Below are positions 24,456-38,300 of a stretch of 64,000 nucleotides of DNA, one piece after another. The DNA is from Elysia chlorotica (Eukaryota; Mollusca; Gastropoda; Plakobranchidae): NCBI GenBank assembly GCA_003991915.1, contig RQTK01000050.1:430573-494572 (forward strand). Reading direction: 5' to 3'. Position numbers and translations under genes: made by a program. The notes beneath the pieces were generated by a model. That model was not told the DNA's origin, did not search any database, and worked only from the letters and a program-made list of their open reading frames with translations. Each line of letters opens with the position of its first letter. Positions within the stretch are counted from its first letter, which is position 1.

Positions 24456-24461
24456 TTTATT
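24456..24461 (-). terminator. Candidate PPP1R21 poly(A) signal
   Basis: TTTATT on the + strand is AATAAA on the gene's strand, 73 bases after the TGA at 24534-24536. It is the first such hexamer after the stop. Confidence 0.55.
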
Positions 24462-24533
24462 ATCTGGAACAGATGGCGTGAAGAAAGACCAATGGCTTGT
24501 CTCATAATAGTCATAGCACACGGAATGTTGTCA

Positions 24534-25855
24534 TCATTTCTTGGACTTCTTGGAAGACTGAAATTTAAGAAAGATGAATACTTGAAAAGATTTAAATAAC
24601 TTTTAAAATTTAATAGAGAAAAAAGTAAATATCAAAAGTTATTTTGATTTTTTTTTTCTTAATGTAAATAAATAAACCAATACAGAATTTAGCGAGAGCC
24701 ATTCTTAAAATTCTAATAGGTTATTATAATTTGTATCTTTACAATACTCAAAAGAGCACTATGAATGATTATTTATATACATGGAAAGCTTTCATAACTT
24801 TTACTCCATGAATCACAAGTATATTAATATCAATGTGCACAGCTAGATCAGTAATCAATTACAAACAAGGGTGAGATGGCTAGGAAATCTCAGGCTGTGG
24901 TACTGAATTAATGCATATGTAAAGTTTAATATACAAAATATTTAACACTAGACGCGTTCAATATAGCATATAGCAAAGTATATCTCTCTGCCTGACTTAC
25001 CTTAGATGAGGCTGCTGCTCGGAGAGTCAATTGCTGCTTGAGCTCATCTATCTCGTCTTTCTGCTCGGCCAACTTCTCATTCATGCCTGCCAAATGCTCA
25101 CTCATCATGCTCAGCTGACCCTCGTAACTGCGGCTGGTTGTCTGAAGTTCATCCTGACAAGTAATTTTAAATAGCATTAAGAAATATTGGAAAACCCTCT
25201 GTAACTTCCATACTGTGCAAATTATCAACTTCCACACAGTGCAAAATTAGCAGTCAATTTTAAGCATCATAGACTTGCATTTTTAAAATTAAAAAAAAAA
25301 AAAACAATGCCAAAATTAAAAGTTACATCACTAATTATATGTGATTTAAAATGATATTTTAGTAGCACAGAAAAAAAAATCCTACATGTTCAGATAATAA
25401 CATACAATAAATATAAAACCTGAAGTACAACTATTGCAGCTTTTTTACAGGTATCAAAATTTCGCTCCACTTTCAAAAAAATCATGCATATTTTTACAAA
25501 TATGGATGATTGCAAATAAAATTTGCACTCTCTACCTCTTCACAAAATTAATATGCTACTAAAATGATTTATAAAGTTAAACAACATATAATTTTGCCCT
25601 GAAAACAATGTAGTGCTAACTAAAAAACTTCTAACCTTTAGGTGTGCCAGACTCTGGTTTGACAATTTAAGCTCATCCTGGCCTATATCCTTTTCTTTCT
25701 CTGCAATCTTTAACTGCTTTTGAAGAGCTCTGACCTGAAAAGTGAAAACAAAAAACATTAAGAATCCTTAAAAAATGGTAGGAAGCCGCACCAAGTACAA
25801 CAAATTTGTACTTCTTTCATTTCATTTTCAGCTCAACATTTATCTGAATACTATT

Positions 25856-25908
<53 letters not shown>

Positions 25909-28900
25909 TAATAATAATAATAATAAAAACCAAAAACAATAATGATAATAACAATAAGGATGATAATGGTAAGTTGAATTGTTACTTGTACATAAAACAT
26001 TAAAAACATGGTAATACAAAAGATTATTATAACATCTCACCATTGCAAACATTTTAATTATCATAAATATATTCATTAACCAAATGGGCAATTCTTCGTT
26101 GAAATAAAGATGTATGAATATTTTATTAAATTACTTTTTTTTAATTGGATCTTTCCATCGTTATCTCTCTGTATAGCATATGTATGTAAAGGTTTTCTAA
26201 CCTCGCGAATGGGAAAAGAATTGTTTTTTTAATATATCAGCAAAAAAGGTGCCTTGATGTAAAAACTTCAAACAAAGAATAAATAGTCTCCATGACAAAT
26301 ACACAGATAGTACCCAAAAAAGTTTGACCAACTACCAAAACTACTTGTGCCCAAAAGGGATGGAACATTTTACCTCTGCATGAAAGTTGACTGTTTTACT
26401 GTCCGCCTGCTGTAGCTTTAGGGTAATATCATTGATCCTGGAGCTGTAATGCGCCATGATGAGCTGTTCCCGTGTGTCGTGATCATTCTTAGTCACACTG
26501 CTGGTTTCCAACTGGCCCAACTGCAATGAAGCAGCATAGCATCATCAGAAGAGCATCAGAAGATAAAGAGTACAAATCAAAGAAATGGTTGGTTGGGTTG
26601 GTTTAACGTCCAACAGCAGCACTATATAGGCTATATAGGACGTCTGACAATTTTATGTGCTGCCACACACGAGACAGGGCGGGGATACCATGACTCCTGT
26701 CTCAGCCGGTCACATTATACTGACACCGACCGAACCAGTAGAGAACGCAACAGCCAGGATTCGAACTCGGGACCTTTTGCCTCGGAAGCCGATGTTCTAC
26801 CCCTAGACCACCGCGCCCCCCAAACTCAAAGAAATAATGAAAAGTTTGTCCTGTACTATTTTTAGAATGTCCACATAATGTTTTCATGCCTGTAATAAAC
26901 TCTGACACTTTCGATTCAAATAATAAATAATAATCAAATTAAAACAAAGAAAATAAATTAGACAAGTACATAAGGAGGAAAATTATCAATGTATGACATC
27001 TATAGTTCATTAATGTTCTTTTCTTTTCACAAAAATGAATGATTTCATTTTTACGTGATTGTGATAAAAATTTAATTTAGACATTTCAAAATATCAGCTA
27101 AGCTTCCTGATTCATACATTGAATAAAAAGCTATTAATAACTTCGAAGACTTTTGAAGATCTTGTTTTACACCAAAGTCTTACCAATTCTAACATGCACT
27201 GATCAAATTTGGACATTATATATACAAACATATATAAGATGCTGATTCAATTTTTTTTAAATTATCTTTTTGCTCACAAAAGCACCTACAATGCACATTT
27301 ATTTTGTCGTATTAAAAATATCACCACAAGCCTGCAAATGAGATGTAGTGAAAGTTTCTAAGCTGATGAATCTACAATTTTTTTAGGTAGTTAGAGAAAG
27401 ACAGACTCTCTTACCATTGAAGTATCAATGTAATGACCACTGTTGACAGAATCAGAGCGTCTGCTCGAATCTGATGGGGCTGGGAGTTTCTCAATATGAT
27501 CCTCTAATGAATTTGCAGCTTCCACACTGCTAACACCACTTGAGGAAGTTACAGATGCCTTCTCCAAGTCTCTCTCCAACTGCTTTGTTTTCTACAGAAT
27601 ATGATGATAACATGATTTATATAAATAAATACAATTTTTAAAAAGCAGAGTTGCATCACATAGTAAGAAATATTTTATACTTTTAAGAATAAAATAGTTA
27701 GAAATTGGAACAAATAAAACAATACGATTTGAAATGGAAACAATAAACGTCAAATATTGGTTTAAAAAAAGAAAAAAGAAGAAAAATATAATTACAAAAA
27801 GAGATTTGTTGCGCCCTCAGTAAATATTTGCCGTTGGTGCTCTTTACTTCAACTTTAATATAATCCTTACCCCTTGTTCATTTTCAAACTTGATTTTGAG
27901 CAGCTGCAGCTCCAGAATGTAATGCTCCTTCTCCTGCTCAAGTTTGGTGAGCTTTTGTTGGAACATGGACAACTAGAATAATCAGAAAAAAAGGGTGTCA
28001 ATATGCTTCTATTCAGATAATTAACTTGACCAATTTTTCTTTTTAAGGGGGAAGATTAAAAATGTTTTAAATGAGAATGGACATCAAGAGAAATGATAGG
28101 GAAATGATCTTTACATAGAACAAGGAAAATAAGTAAACATAATTTTTTTTTTCTTCTATTTATACAGTACATAGAAAAAATGACCTTTACTGAACCATAA
28201 TATGCTATTGCAAAGCAACAAAACAAAAAGACCTTTACTGAACCATAATATATTTTATTCATATGATATGTGAAAGGAATATAAAATAGCTTAAGATGAA
28301 GAACAATTAAATTTTTTTTTTTAATGACCTCAAAAACAATTTACCAACCTGTTTTGCAAGACCTTCTTTACTTTCTGCAGAACTGTACAATGTTTTTCTG
28401 TTTTGGACTGCTATGCAGTGAGGAACAGATTCTGGGATGGGCTGCAGAGAAGCAACATATATTATTTGGTATGATGCATATGAAAGGGATTTTTAAAAAC
28501 CTGAGTCAGTTGATTAGGCCTTTTTTTTTTATTGTGATACCTGTTGTAGCTTAGATTTTCAAGTAACATGCAAACCATTTGAAATGCCTAGGGATTGTTA
28601 ATAATAATTTCATAGACAATTATAAAACTCGTCAAAATATTCCAACTGAAAAATTTTTAAGATGAAGGAAACATACAAAATTAAATGTAAAGGGTGAACA
28701 AGATATTCTTCTCTCTAACCTTTGAAATAGACGACAAATACTGAGCAGCCCTTTGCCTAAATGTGTTGACCACAGGGTGTGATCGACTGACATTCCCACC
28801 GTCATCCGCACTGGCACTGCCACCACGAGTTCTGTACCCTGCAGGCGTCGTGAAGAAGTCAAGATTTCCTGACAAGAAAGCTGCCATCTGCCATGAAGTG

Positions 28901-31900
28901 TATGAAAATATCAGAATAAGAATATGGGTACAATGGAAAAAAAGCTGTCGATCACTTTATTATATCTGAATCATTAAAAACTCTATGGGATTAGTTATAT
29001 GTTTGAAACGTTTTCATCAATTTGCTGCAGGTGAGATGGCTGGACTTAGAAAAGCTCAGCCTGCGGTACTCCCTGAACTGCTGCCCTAATCTAATAGAGG
29101 TGTAAAAAATATCTAAAAGTGGATGCGTTCAATATCTAGAACTTACTGCAGACTGGAATTTTTGTTAAGTACTCCATTTAATAAACTCAAACAATTACAA
29201 CATGAAAAAAAAATTTTTTAAAATATATTTCACCATTTGCACTTGCCTTTAAATCAATGTATTTACCTCAACAACAAAAATTGGTTTATAAAACATGTTA
29301 CTTGTATAATACTGAAGCATGTTTGTTTTGGTGTTTTTTTTAGAGAGTGGATTCAATTAATAATGTACCTCCCTTTCACTCTTATCTGTCTATTCGAATG
29401 TTTAAATTTTTTAAAGGATTTTTGTTAACACTGATCTGACTATTGGAATGATTAATTTTTTTTAAAGATTTTTGTTTAAAATAAAACTGCTCACTTGTTG
29501 AAACTTCACAATATATCAATGTCACCAGTTCATGTCTTTAATAAGATTACCTTTCCGGTATTGGTTACCAATGAAATAAGAGAGGCAACCACACATTCAT
29601 CTGTTCTCTTCAGCTCTTTGGTAGCTGTTGGAAGTTGATGCTCTAATGACACTTTAGAATTGTAATGTTTTGAGACCTCTGAAAAAAAAAACAATTTTAT
29701 TTAAAGTTTGATCAGTTGAAATCATGGTCAGAGCAGAGAAAATTGGAGTTGGATGTAAACATTATAGTTAGATAGCATAGAAAATTGCTGTCACAGTAGA
29801 GAATTGCCCTTGGGAATCTAGCTGAAAATTAACTTTTATAGAGAACGAAATCAGAGATAAGGATATATCAGATAGTTATTTTGCTAACAAAGTCATGAAT
29901 CCTAGTTCAACTATTGAAAATAGGTTACCATTACTCAGTAACACTTTAAACATTAGTATCGACTGTGCGCTATTTTTTTTTTAAAAGTCATTATTTCTTA
30001 AAGTAAGATCTAATTCATGACTGCTTTAATTATTTAAGCAATACCTTTGACTGCTGTGTGTAAATCATCAATTGATTTGCTGAGACCGGTAAAAAACTTT
30101 GGATGCGACGTACGAGGATGGTTTACACCCTGAGAGCCTGAGAGAAGAAAAAAAAATAAAATGTAATGACATTTTTCTGTAGTAAATGGGCTACTTCTTA
30201 GGTACAATATGGCATACATACAATTTTATGAAAGAAATAAAGATAAATTTTATTTTGAAACCACAACTTTCTCTTCTTTTCACCATTGTCATTGTGAGTC
30301 TGCATCATTTTACTATATTTTTTTTATTATTATTGAACCCTACATGTTCATATATTATGTATAAACCTCTGTGATTACACACAGCCTCACAATCTTTTTT
30401 TTTTTTTCTAAATTTGAAATCAAACTTTATCAGACTAATGTTATCAAGCCAACAACACTCACTTTGAGTTGCAAGAATAGAAACATAGGTGTCCATCTTA
30501 TTAAAAACATCATTGAGTCTTTTCAGTGACTGGAGCAAGTCTTTGTTCTTGGATTCTAATGTAGCAGTGCAGGAAGACACAGCATTTTCTGCCTCAAGAC
30601 TGTGAATATGTAAAATTTGACATTTGTTTATTTGAGGATTTTATTATACAGACTACAAGCTTATGATTTCTTCCATGACATCATATTTTATCATAAGAAA
30701 ATTATCTGACTAGCCAAATCAAGTTTTGTTAGAGGAAATATTAACATTCTGCTTAATGTAAATAATTCACTTCAACAAAGTGATAACATGATGTATGTGA
30801 AAAAAAGCAGATAAAGGAGTGGCAGAGAGCAATGGATAGAAGGACTGAAGTAGGAATAATGAAAAAAATATAACTAAAGAATAAGAGGGGGAGATTGGGT
30901 GTGGTGGGGGAAGGGAGTCAAATGAAAGATTCGTCAAGTTTTGAAAGACAGAGCAATATGGAGAGAGCAAAAAGAACTTAATTATGACAGAAATAAGAGT
31001 ATTTGTAAGATAGTCATAGAAGGGAAACAACATTACAAAACAAATTACCTAGAGATGTAGTAAGGTAAGAGTTTGTTCATATAAACAACCATGTGATTGA
31101 AGTGCTTGGCAAAGTCTTGGAGTTCTGATGCTGTTTCCTGTGTGAATTAAAGGGAAGAAAGTCTTAAAGATATCCAATTCACAAAACATGACATGACAGT
31201 AGAAAGCAGATAAATATTCTTGAAACATGCAATCATTCTTTTATATAAGAAAAAAAAAATCTCCATGTATGAGACTGGTCATATTTGCAACAACAACAAA
31301 AACCAAAAACAAAACTATTTTTTTTATTGTATTTTTTGGAAAGACCAAATTCATAATGTCTGAAATGTTGAATTTCAGCACTGATTGAGTGAGTGTAAAA
31401 CTTTCTATAATGCAAGGAGCTCTTTGGCTTTTGCATTACCCATTCAAAGGAAGTGTCTGCAAATGGTAAACTTAAAAATTGCGATTTTAAGTTATTTTCT
31501 GAGGATTACTAGGTGAGGAGAAGAAAAAGATGTACTAATCTTGTTTGGCTGCTTTAACGGGGATTTTTTTTAGAGAAAATCTTGAGCTATAAAGATTGGA
31601 CTTAATTTTTTTTTTTTGGCAAAAGATATGAAAAAGGTCAACAAAAAATATGTTTAAAGGACAATTCAGCAATTAAAATCACTTGTCCAAGATGGAACAC
31701 AAACATCATCAACTCTCAAAGGTGGGTTGTTGTGTTGTTGTTTTTATAAGATGAGGGTTGTTGAAGTGTCTATAGACATCAATGACTGCAGAGAACTAGA
31801 TTTTAACAACAGCAGATCTATAAAATGGAAGGGTTTTATTTCTAAGATTAGAAATTTTATGTAAGGGTTCTAAAAAACATAGCTCAAATCACACTGGCTC

Positions 31901-34900
31901 ACCAGAATGGTCAAGGAATCGTCGTGTAAGTTGTTGGCAAACTGTCGCAGTGACTGCTCTACAGGTCTCAAGTAAATCATATTCTCATGAAGATGCTTGC
32001 AGAACTGGTGAGAACAAAAATGTTAACAAGCTAGTATAGTGTAAATATTATTCATATGCATCATCAAATTGTCAGTTACCAACTTAAGATAGGAACAAAC
32101 GACTGACTCATTGCTCATATCTTCAAGTTGGAGACTTATATTGGTACAGAATATTTAACTTCATATGTGGGCCTTTATTCGGAGTTTCAATTTCCTCATA
32201 CTCCACAATCTTATCTTTCCAGCAAGACTTAAATGATCTTTTCTTCTCAATATTAATTCCTGTACCGTAGCCATTTCTGATTTAGCTTTGTTCTTTGTTG
32301 CCATTACAATCCTCTGCACAATATTTGCTACATAGATCAAATTTATTTTGAGTATGGATAAAGCCTTCTTATACTCTGTGCAGCAGGTTTTATGTAACTA
32401 ATTTTTGTAACTTTGTTTAGAACTAATTTCAATCATTAACATATATATTCATCACATATATGCTACAATGAGTACCTATTTGTGTGTATCATTTACCATG
32501 AAGTAGACTTACATTAATGTTAAGAGGACTGATGGGCTCTGTGACTCCATCGGCTGGATATATCTTTGATCTCTGCTCTGTGTAGGTGAAGAAATTTGAC
32601 AAACCCTGAACAAGCTCTCCAACCAAGTTTGTTCCCTGTGTAATGAGCTCTTTGGCGCGGAGTTGATGGCGCCTGTCGTGAGTCGGCAGATTGTAACCAT
32701 TTACCTCTTTGATTTCTGTTGAGCCAATTGAAAAAAAAAGTAGTATGTGTCATAAAAATGATTCAAAGGGAATTTAAAAGGCAGCCTGCATGTCACTTAA
32801 ATAAGTGCGTTACCATTTCAGAAAATTAGAAATACAGTTTAAAATGAAGCATAATTAAAACATATGGTCTTCAATAAATAACAAGGCATACTGTCTTGAG
32901 TGAAATGATATCCTATTAAACAACAAGAAGATGGTGAAAAGGCAGATTTTTTTTTTGTTGGTTTGCTTGTATTTTCCCAGTACTTTAACTCTGCTGCACT
33001 AACTTAAATGCAAAGAGTGTGCTTCCTACACTAATTGAAAAAAAAATCAATAAAAATATCTTATATATATATCATGATGATGCAACAGAAGAATACATCA
33101 GGACAGTCCTTTTCAGAAGCAGGACAATCATGAATCTGCATTTTGCCAATGACATTGAGGCACACTCAGGAAAATAACAGGAACTTGACAAGTTAGTGGA
33201 ATGACTGGACACATCACTTTACAACTTACTGTAAGGGGATCAGTGCTGAGAAAACCAAGTTGATGACTACCAACAAAAATGGCATGAGCCCAGACATCAA
33301 AGTAAGTTGCGAGACACTCAAGACCGGCAGCAGCTTCAAAAATCCTAGTTTGATTGTCTCAGACAAATGATTAAAACCAGAAATTTTCTCCATAATTGCA
33401 TAAATAGCAAGGACAAAACTGAAGCCTGTTTGGACTGACAGAAACATCTCTCTCAGCTTGAAGATCAGACTGATGCGCTCACTGATAATCTTAATATTTT
33501 TGCATGTCTGTGAGTCGTAAACACTGAAGGCTGAATTGGATAAAAGGGTCAGGTAAATAAGAGGGGGTGCTACCACAGACTCCATGGCATATTCTAATGC
33601 AAAGACCACATCACAAACCAAGTAGAGCCTCACTTCCTGGATATATTAGAACCACAGTGAAGAGATGGTAACTAAAGTGCAATAGGCATGTCACATCACA
33701 ACAAGACTTTCCATAATAGTCTTAAAAGTACAAGAAACTGTACAAGCAACAATAAAGCTAGGAAGATAGAGAAAAAAAGGGAAGGCAACATCACAAAGTG
33801 GACAGGAAAATCTGTCACAGGTAGAAGACAGAGAGAAATATCATGAGCTGGTTGCCAGATACAATGATACCCCAACAGTCATTTCAACCATAGGAGGGTG
33901 AAGTGAAGTGAATGCGCTAAGACCTAGTCAATGACAATATGTAGAAACCAAAACTGCAATAATAGAAAAGTATTTTTTCCACTCCTCCTCTTTTGTATTG
34001 GGGATGTAACACCCACATAAAATGCATGTGGTGCAAGATCTCATTCTCCACAGTTTTATTTCAAAGACAAAATCCTGCTTTCTCGCATAAAATTAAAATC
34101 AATGAAAGAGGTAACTCACTTGTGTCAATAAATGGCAACTTATCCTGAATGGTTTTTGTTGCTACAACTAGACGACTGTGTAAGTTTTTCTCCACTTCAT
34201 TCAAGTTTTGCTCTCTGTAAAATACAAACAAGATCAAATATTTTAACATGGCATTAAAGGAAAAAAAATCATTTTAATTGTTCATGAAAACAAATTCAAA
34301 ACATTTTAGTTGATACTTGTGATCATCTGCAACTTAAATTTTTTTTTAAGTAAAGTTTTGCTCATACTCTTGGACAGAGTGTTGGGTAACCAAGAGTTAA
34401 GATTCTGTTGTTTTTTTTCCATTTCTTCCTGTGCCACATTTAAGAGCCTCAGATACTCATTTCATGTTTTACACAGCCCTCTCTTAATTATGTACAAAAA
34501 GTAATATGGCACATAATATGTTGCTTTTTTTTCTTTTACAGGCTTTTAATCTTTACTAACATCCCTAATGAGTTTTAAAACTTCCCATACGTTCTACAAT
34601 CTACTTCTTTTTATTATTATAAAGTACACTGATTTAAAAAAACTAATTCTTATCTAAAGATCATTTGATAAAATAAAATTACATACGCTTTTTCACATCT
34701 TCCTCTGAAATCCTTTAAATCTGACTCCAAAGTTTGCACCTTGACCTGAAAGACAAATGCAAGGATGTGTTGGAAATCATTTATTTAAACAAATACAAAA
34801 TTTAAAGTATATATAATGGTTCTGAAATTATAAAAAGTTTGTATCTTTGCTATTATGATTTCTTGTCTTTTGAATTAGTACCCATCAACAGTTATGTAAA

Positions 34901-35265
34901 CCCTGAACATAAAACCACAGCAAACCATAGAATGAGATGCATGCTTAGATGACTAGAGGGAAAAGATTGCAAACAAATTTTGATAAAACTTCAAGATAAC
35001 CATGTGATTCAGTTGAGAGATGGAATCTCATCAGATTATGAATTTCATTTATGCTGAACAGTTGTTTTTTTTTTGTCAATGAAACGCTCCTTGTGAAACC
35101 CTTCTTTTGGGGGCACAAAAAAATAATATATGTACCTCCAACATAGCTTTTTCCTCTTGCAGTTTGTCTATCTGCTCTTTAGCCCTTTGTTGAGATGCAT
35201 GTATGACCTCTTCATGCTGACCTTTAGATTCTTCTGCTGCTTTCAATTGCGCCTTGATTTATATA

Positions 35266-35347
<82 letters not shown>

Positions 35348-38300
35348 TTTTTTTAAAGTTATATTGTGCATTCAATTTTTTTTATTTTTCAGATGCCATT
35401 TTTAAATAATCTCATTTTTGCAAAAATTAAAAAAAAATGTTAACTTTATCCAAAAAAGATGAAAATGACTGTACAGCAATTTAAACAGGTAAGCAATTAA
35501 TTTAACTGGTAACTTTATCATTAATTTCTTTAAAATCAACAATGCAAAGATTCTCTTGCTTTCATCTAGTGGAAATAAATTGATGAGATCTTTTTTTATG
35601 AATATATTTACACTATTTATAATTTTACATAAAACTATGCAAGTCCAGTAAGTCTGAATACATCTTTTTAAAGTCAACATGGAAAACATGAAGCTGCCTG
35701 TAGATACTTGAGCATCAACCTAAAAAGATGATTTACAAATAATGTTGAACAAAGTGGAGAAAACAAATTAAATAAAAAAGGTAACATGCTGGTCATTTAT
35801 TTTCAAATATTGTGAAAGAAGTAGGTATACACAGGATTTCCAAATATTGCCAACCTGTAACTGTCTGACGTGAATGTCAAATTGTGTGGATACTTCTTGC
35901 AATTGCTTGTGGAGCAGAGCATTTTCTTCTATTTTGCCTTGTAATTCTTCATTAAAGACATTCAAGCTCCCATTAAAGGCTGCACCTCCTCTGTCTGGGG
36001 TACTAGGCTCAGAACCTTTACCCTGGAGAAGAATCATCAATTGGTTATCAATTCATGCCTAACTCTGACGGTTATAATTGGGGGGGGGGGTCCAAGTATG
36101 TACATTTTATTTCAATACAAAGATCAGGCTATTGAACATGAATTTAACACTAAGGGGCTCTACAATAGATAACTAGTATTTCTCTTGATTTTGATTTTTC
36201 CAAAAGCAAACGAACAAAAAACAAAGAAAGATGAAAAAAGAGACAAGAGATTTAAATAAACCTAGTTTTATTTTCCCACCCTCCTTAATCTGTCACATAT
36301 AGAAAAATCTTTATTTCTAAAAACACTGGTCAATATTCTATAAATATATAAGGATTACTTTTTTTTTAATATAATTCCTACTATTTGCAACCCACCAGTT
36401 ATACTAGATTCAATTAACATGTTTTAAAAAAAATTGTTAGTAATCAATAGATACAGCCAGCAATTAGCTACCATTACTCAAATTTATAATTTTTAGAATA
36501 AATTGAAAAGGAATGATTTTTCAATATAATTAAGTGGAAAGAACCTTATTCTTTTTCTTGCTACTTGTTTCTGTAGCTTCAAGCTCCTCTTGGAGAAAGA
36601 CAACTCGTTTTGACAATTGCTGGTTACGAAAGGTGAGACTGTCAACTTCTTGCTCATATTTTCTCACAGTCTGGCTCTTTTCCTTTAAAGATTCCTTAAG
36701 TTTGTTTGACTCTCCTTGTTCATCCAAATATGCTTTTTTCAAGACTGGAATTTGAGCTTTGAGCTGAAATAGAATAAAGTAGAAATAGAAAAATACATGT
36801 GACTAGATGAATTGGTTAATGAAGAAGCAGTGAAAGAAGATCAAGAAGTACCCTCCCTTTCTTTTGTTGACATTCTACGAAAAATAAGTGTGACTGTGAG
36901 TCATTCTATGTTATTATTTTTCAAGAAAATTTAGAATTGGCCTTGGGCTTATCTCCTGTTCTTTTTGGATTTAAAAAAAAACAACAACATAAAAGTTAAA
37001 ACTAACCCAAAATTTAAACTTCTGCTGTTCTTGTATCACAGTTACTGTGCATCATTTAAATAAGTAATGGCTGACAAAAATTTTGGGTCAAAATATTAAT
37101 GCAACCTACATTAACACAAATCTGTTTAAAATAAGTATAAGCCAAGTTCAGTTTTGTTTTTTTTTTTTTACAAAAAGTAACAAATATGGCTATTAGATAG
37201 TAATAGTATTTTTAGATTTTTAATAGCGATTATCAGCACCTCTGATCTTTCATTCTTTGCTTTAAAAAGGTGTAATACAATATAAACATCAAACATGAAT
37301 GGTGCCATGTAAACAAAGCACTTCTATCTTTAAAGTTTTAATAAAACTCATGCTGCGCTTTGAAGTGAGCAAATTGCTATTACAAGCCACAGTCACAGGA
37401 ACAGAACAGACTGGAGTTCAACATGTGTATACATGCAATGTGGCCAGCGCCTGTTTCACATCACTTTGTGTGTCTGTCTGTCTGTCTTTGTAGCTCGTGG
37501 GGCGGCATTTGACACCTCTATGAGAATCAGTCAAAGCTAGCTTAAATTATCACCATCAATGGTTCATCCATACACTGTGACTAAACATCGTCAGGTTACC
37601 CAAGATCTCTACAGGGGGTATATTGCTCCTGCCTAAGTCCTTTCCCTTCTTAGCGATCCAGGATATTGTATAAACTATTTTAGTGGTCAACATTTTAAGA
37701 GCATGTACACCATTCAGTTTCTCGCGTGATAGAAAAAGAAGGAATAAAGGGTGAGTGAAGGCCCGTTACCAGTAGCAGTTACTCGGCACCCGGCAGTGCC
37801 CAGTTGGGAGGTGCTTAGTCAGTAAAGTAGCCGCGAGCGAAACCAGTAGTTCTTTCAAAGAGAGGCAATTAACTGGCGTGCCGGATTTAATGGGTTAAAA
37901 TGAATACATTCAGTTGACAAGTAGGCAGAATCTAGGCCTACATTTCACATTTATAGACTTAGAATCAAAATGATGTAATTGGAACAGGCTGTTAATGTAA
38001 TAAATAAATCCTAACTCCAATATATAGGACTCGAATCTAGATCTAGATCTAAATTTAGATCAAGAAATCAAATCAGGGACCAGTAACAAAATGTTTGTAA
38101 ACATTAAAGATCTAGGCCTACTGCCTCAGTCTAGAATTTATGCCTTAAGAAGGCAAGTCTGGACATGGAAATCTCACTTAGATAAATCTTCCCGAGATAA
38201 CTCTAGAGATATCAAGAAGCTAGATCTACATCGTAAATATAATAAAGGGGCGTTGGCTTGACTTGTATACAGTCAAGATCTGAGTCTTGAGGTTTTTAGG

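Noticed and set aside
33226-33633. 135-codon hydrophobic minus-strand ORF, apparently a membrane protein
   Set aside because: Antisense shadow of an RTE-like LINE reverse-transcriptase fragment on the + strand.
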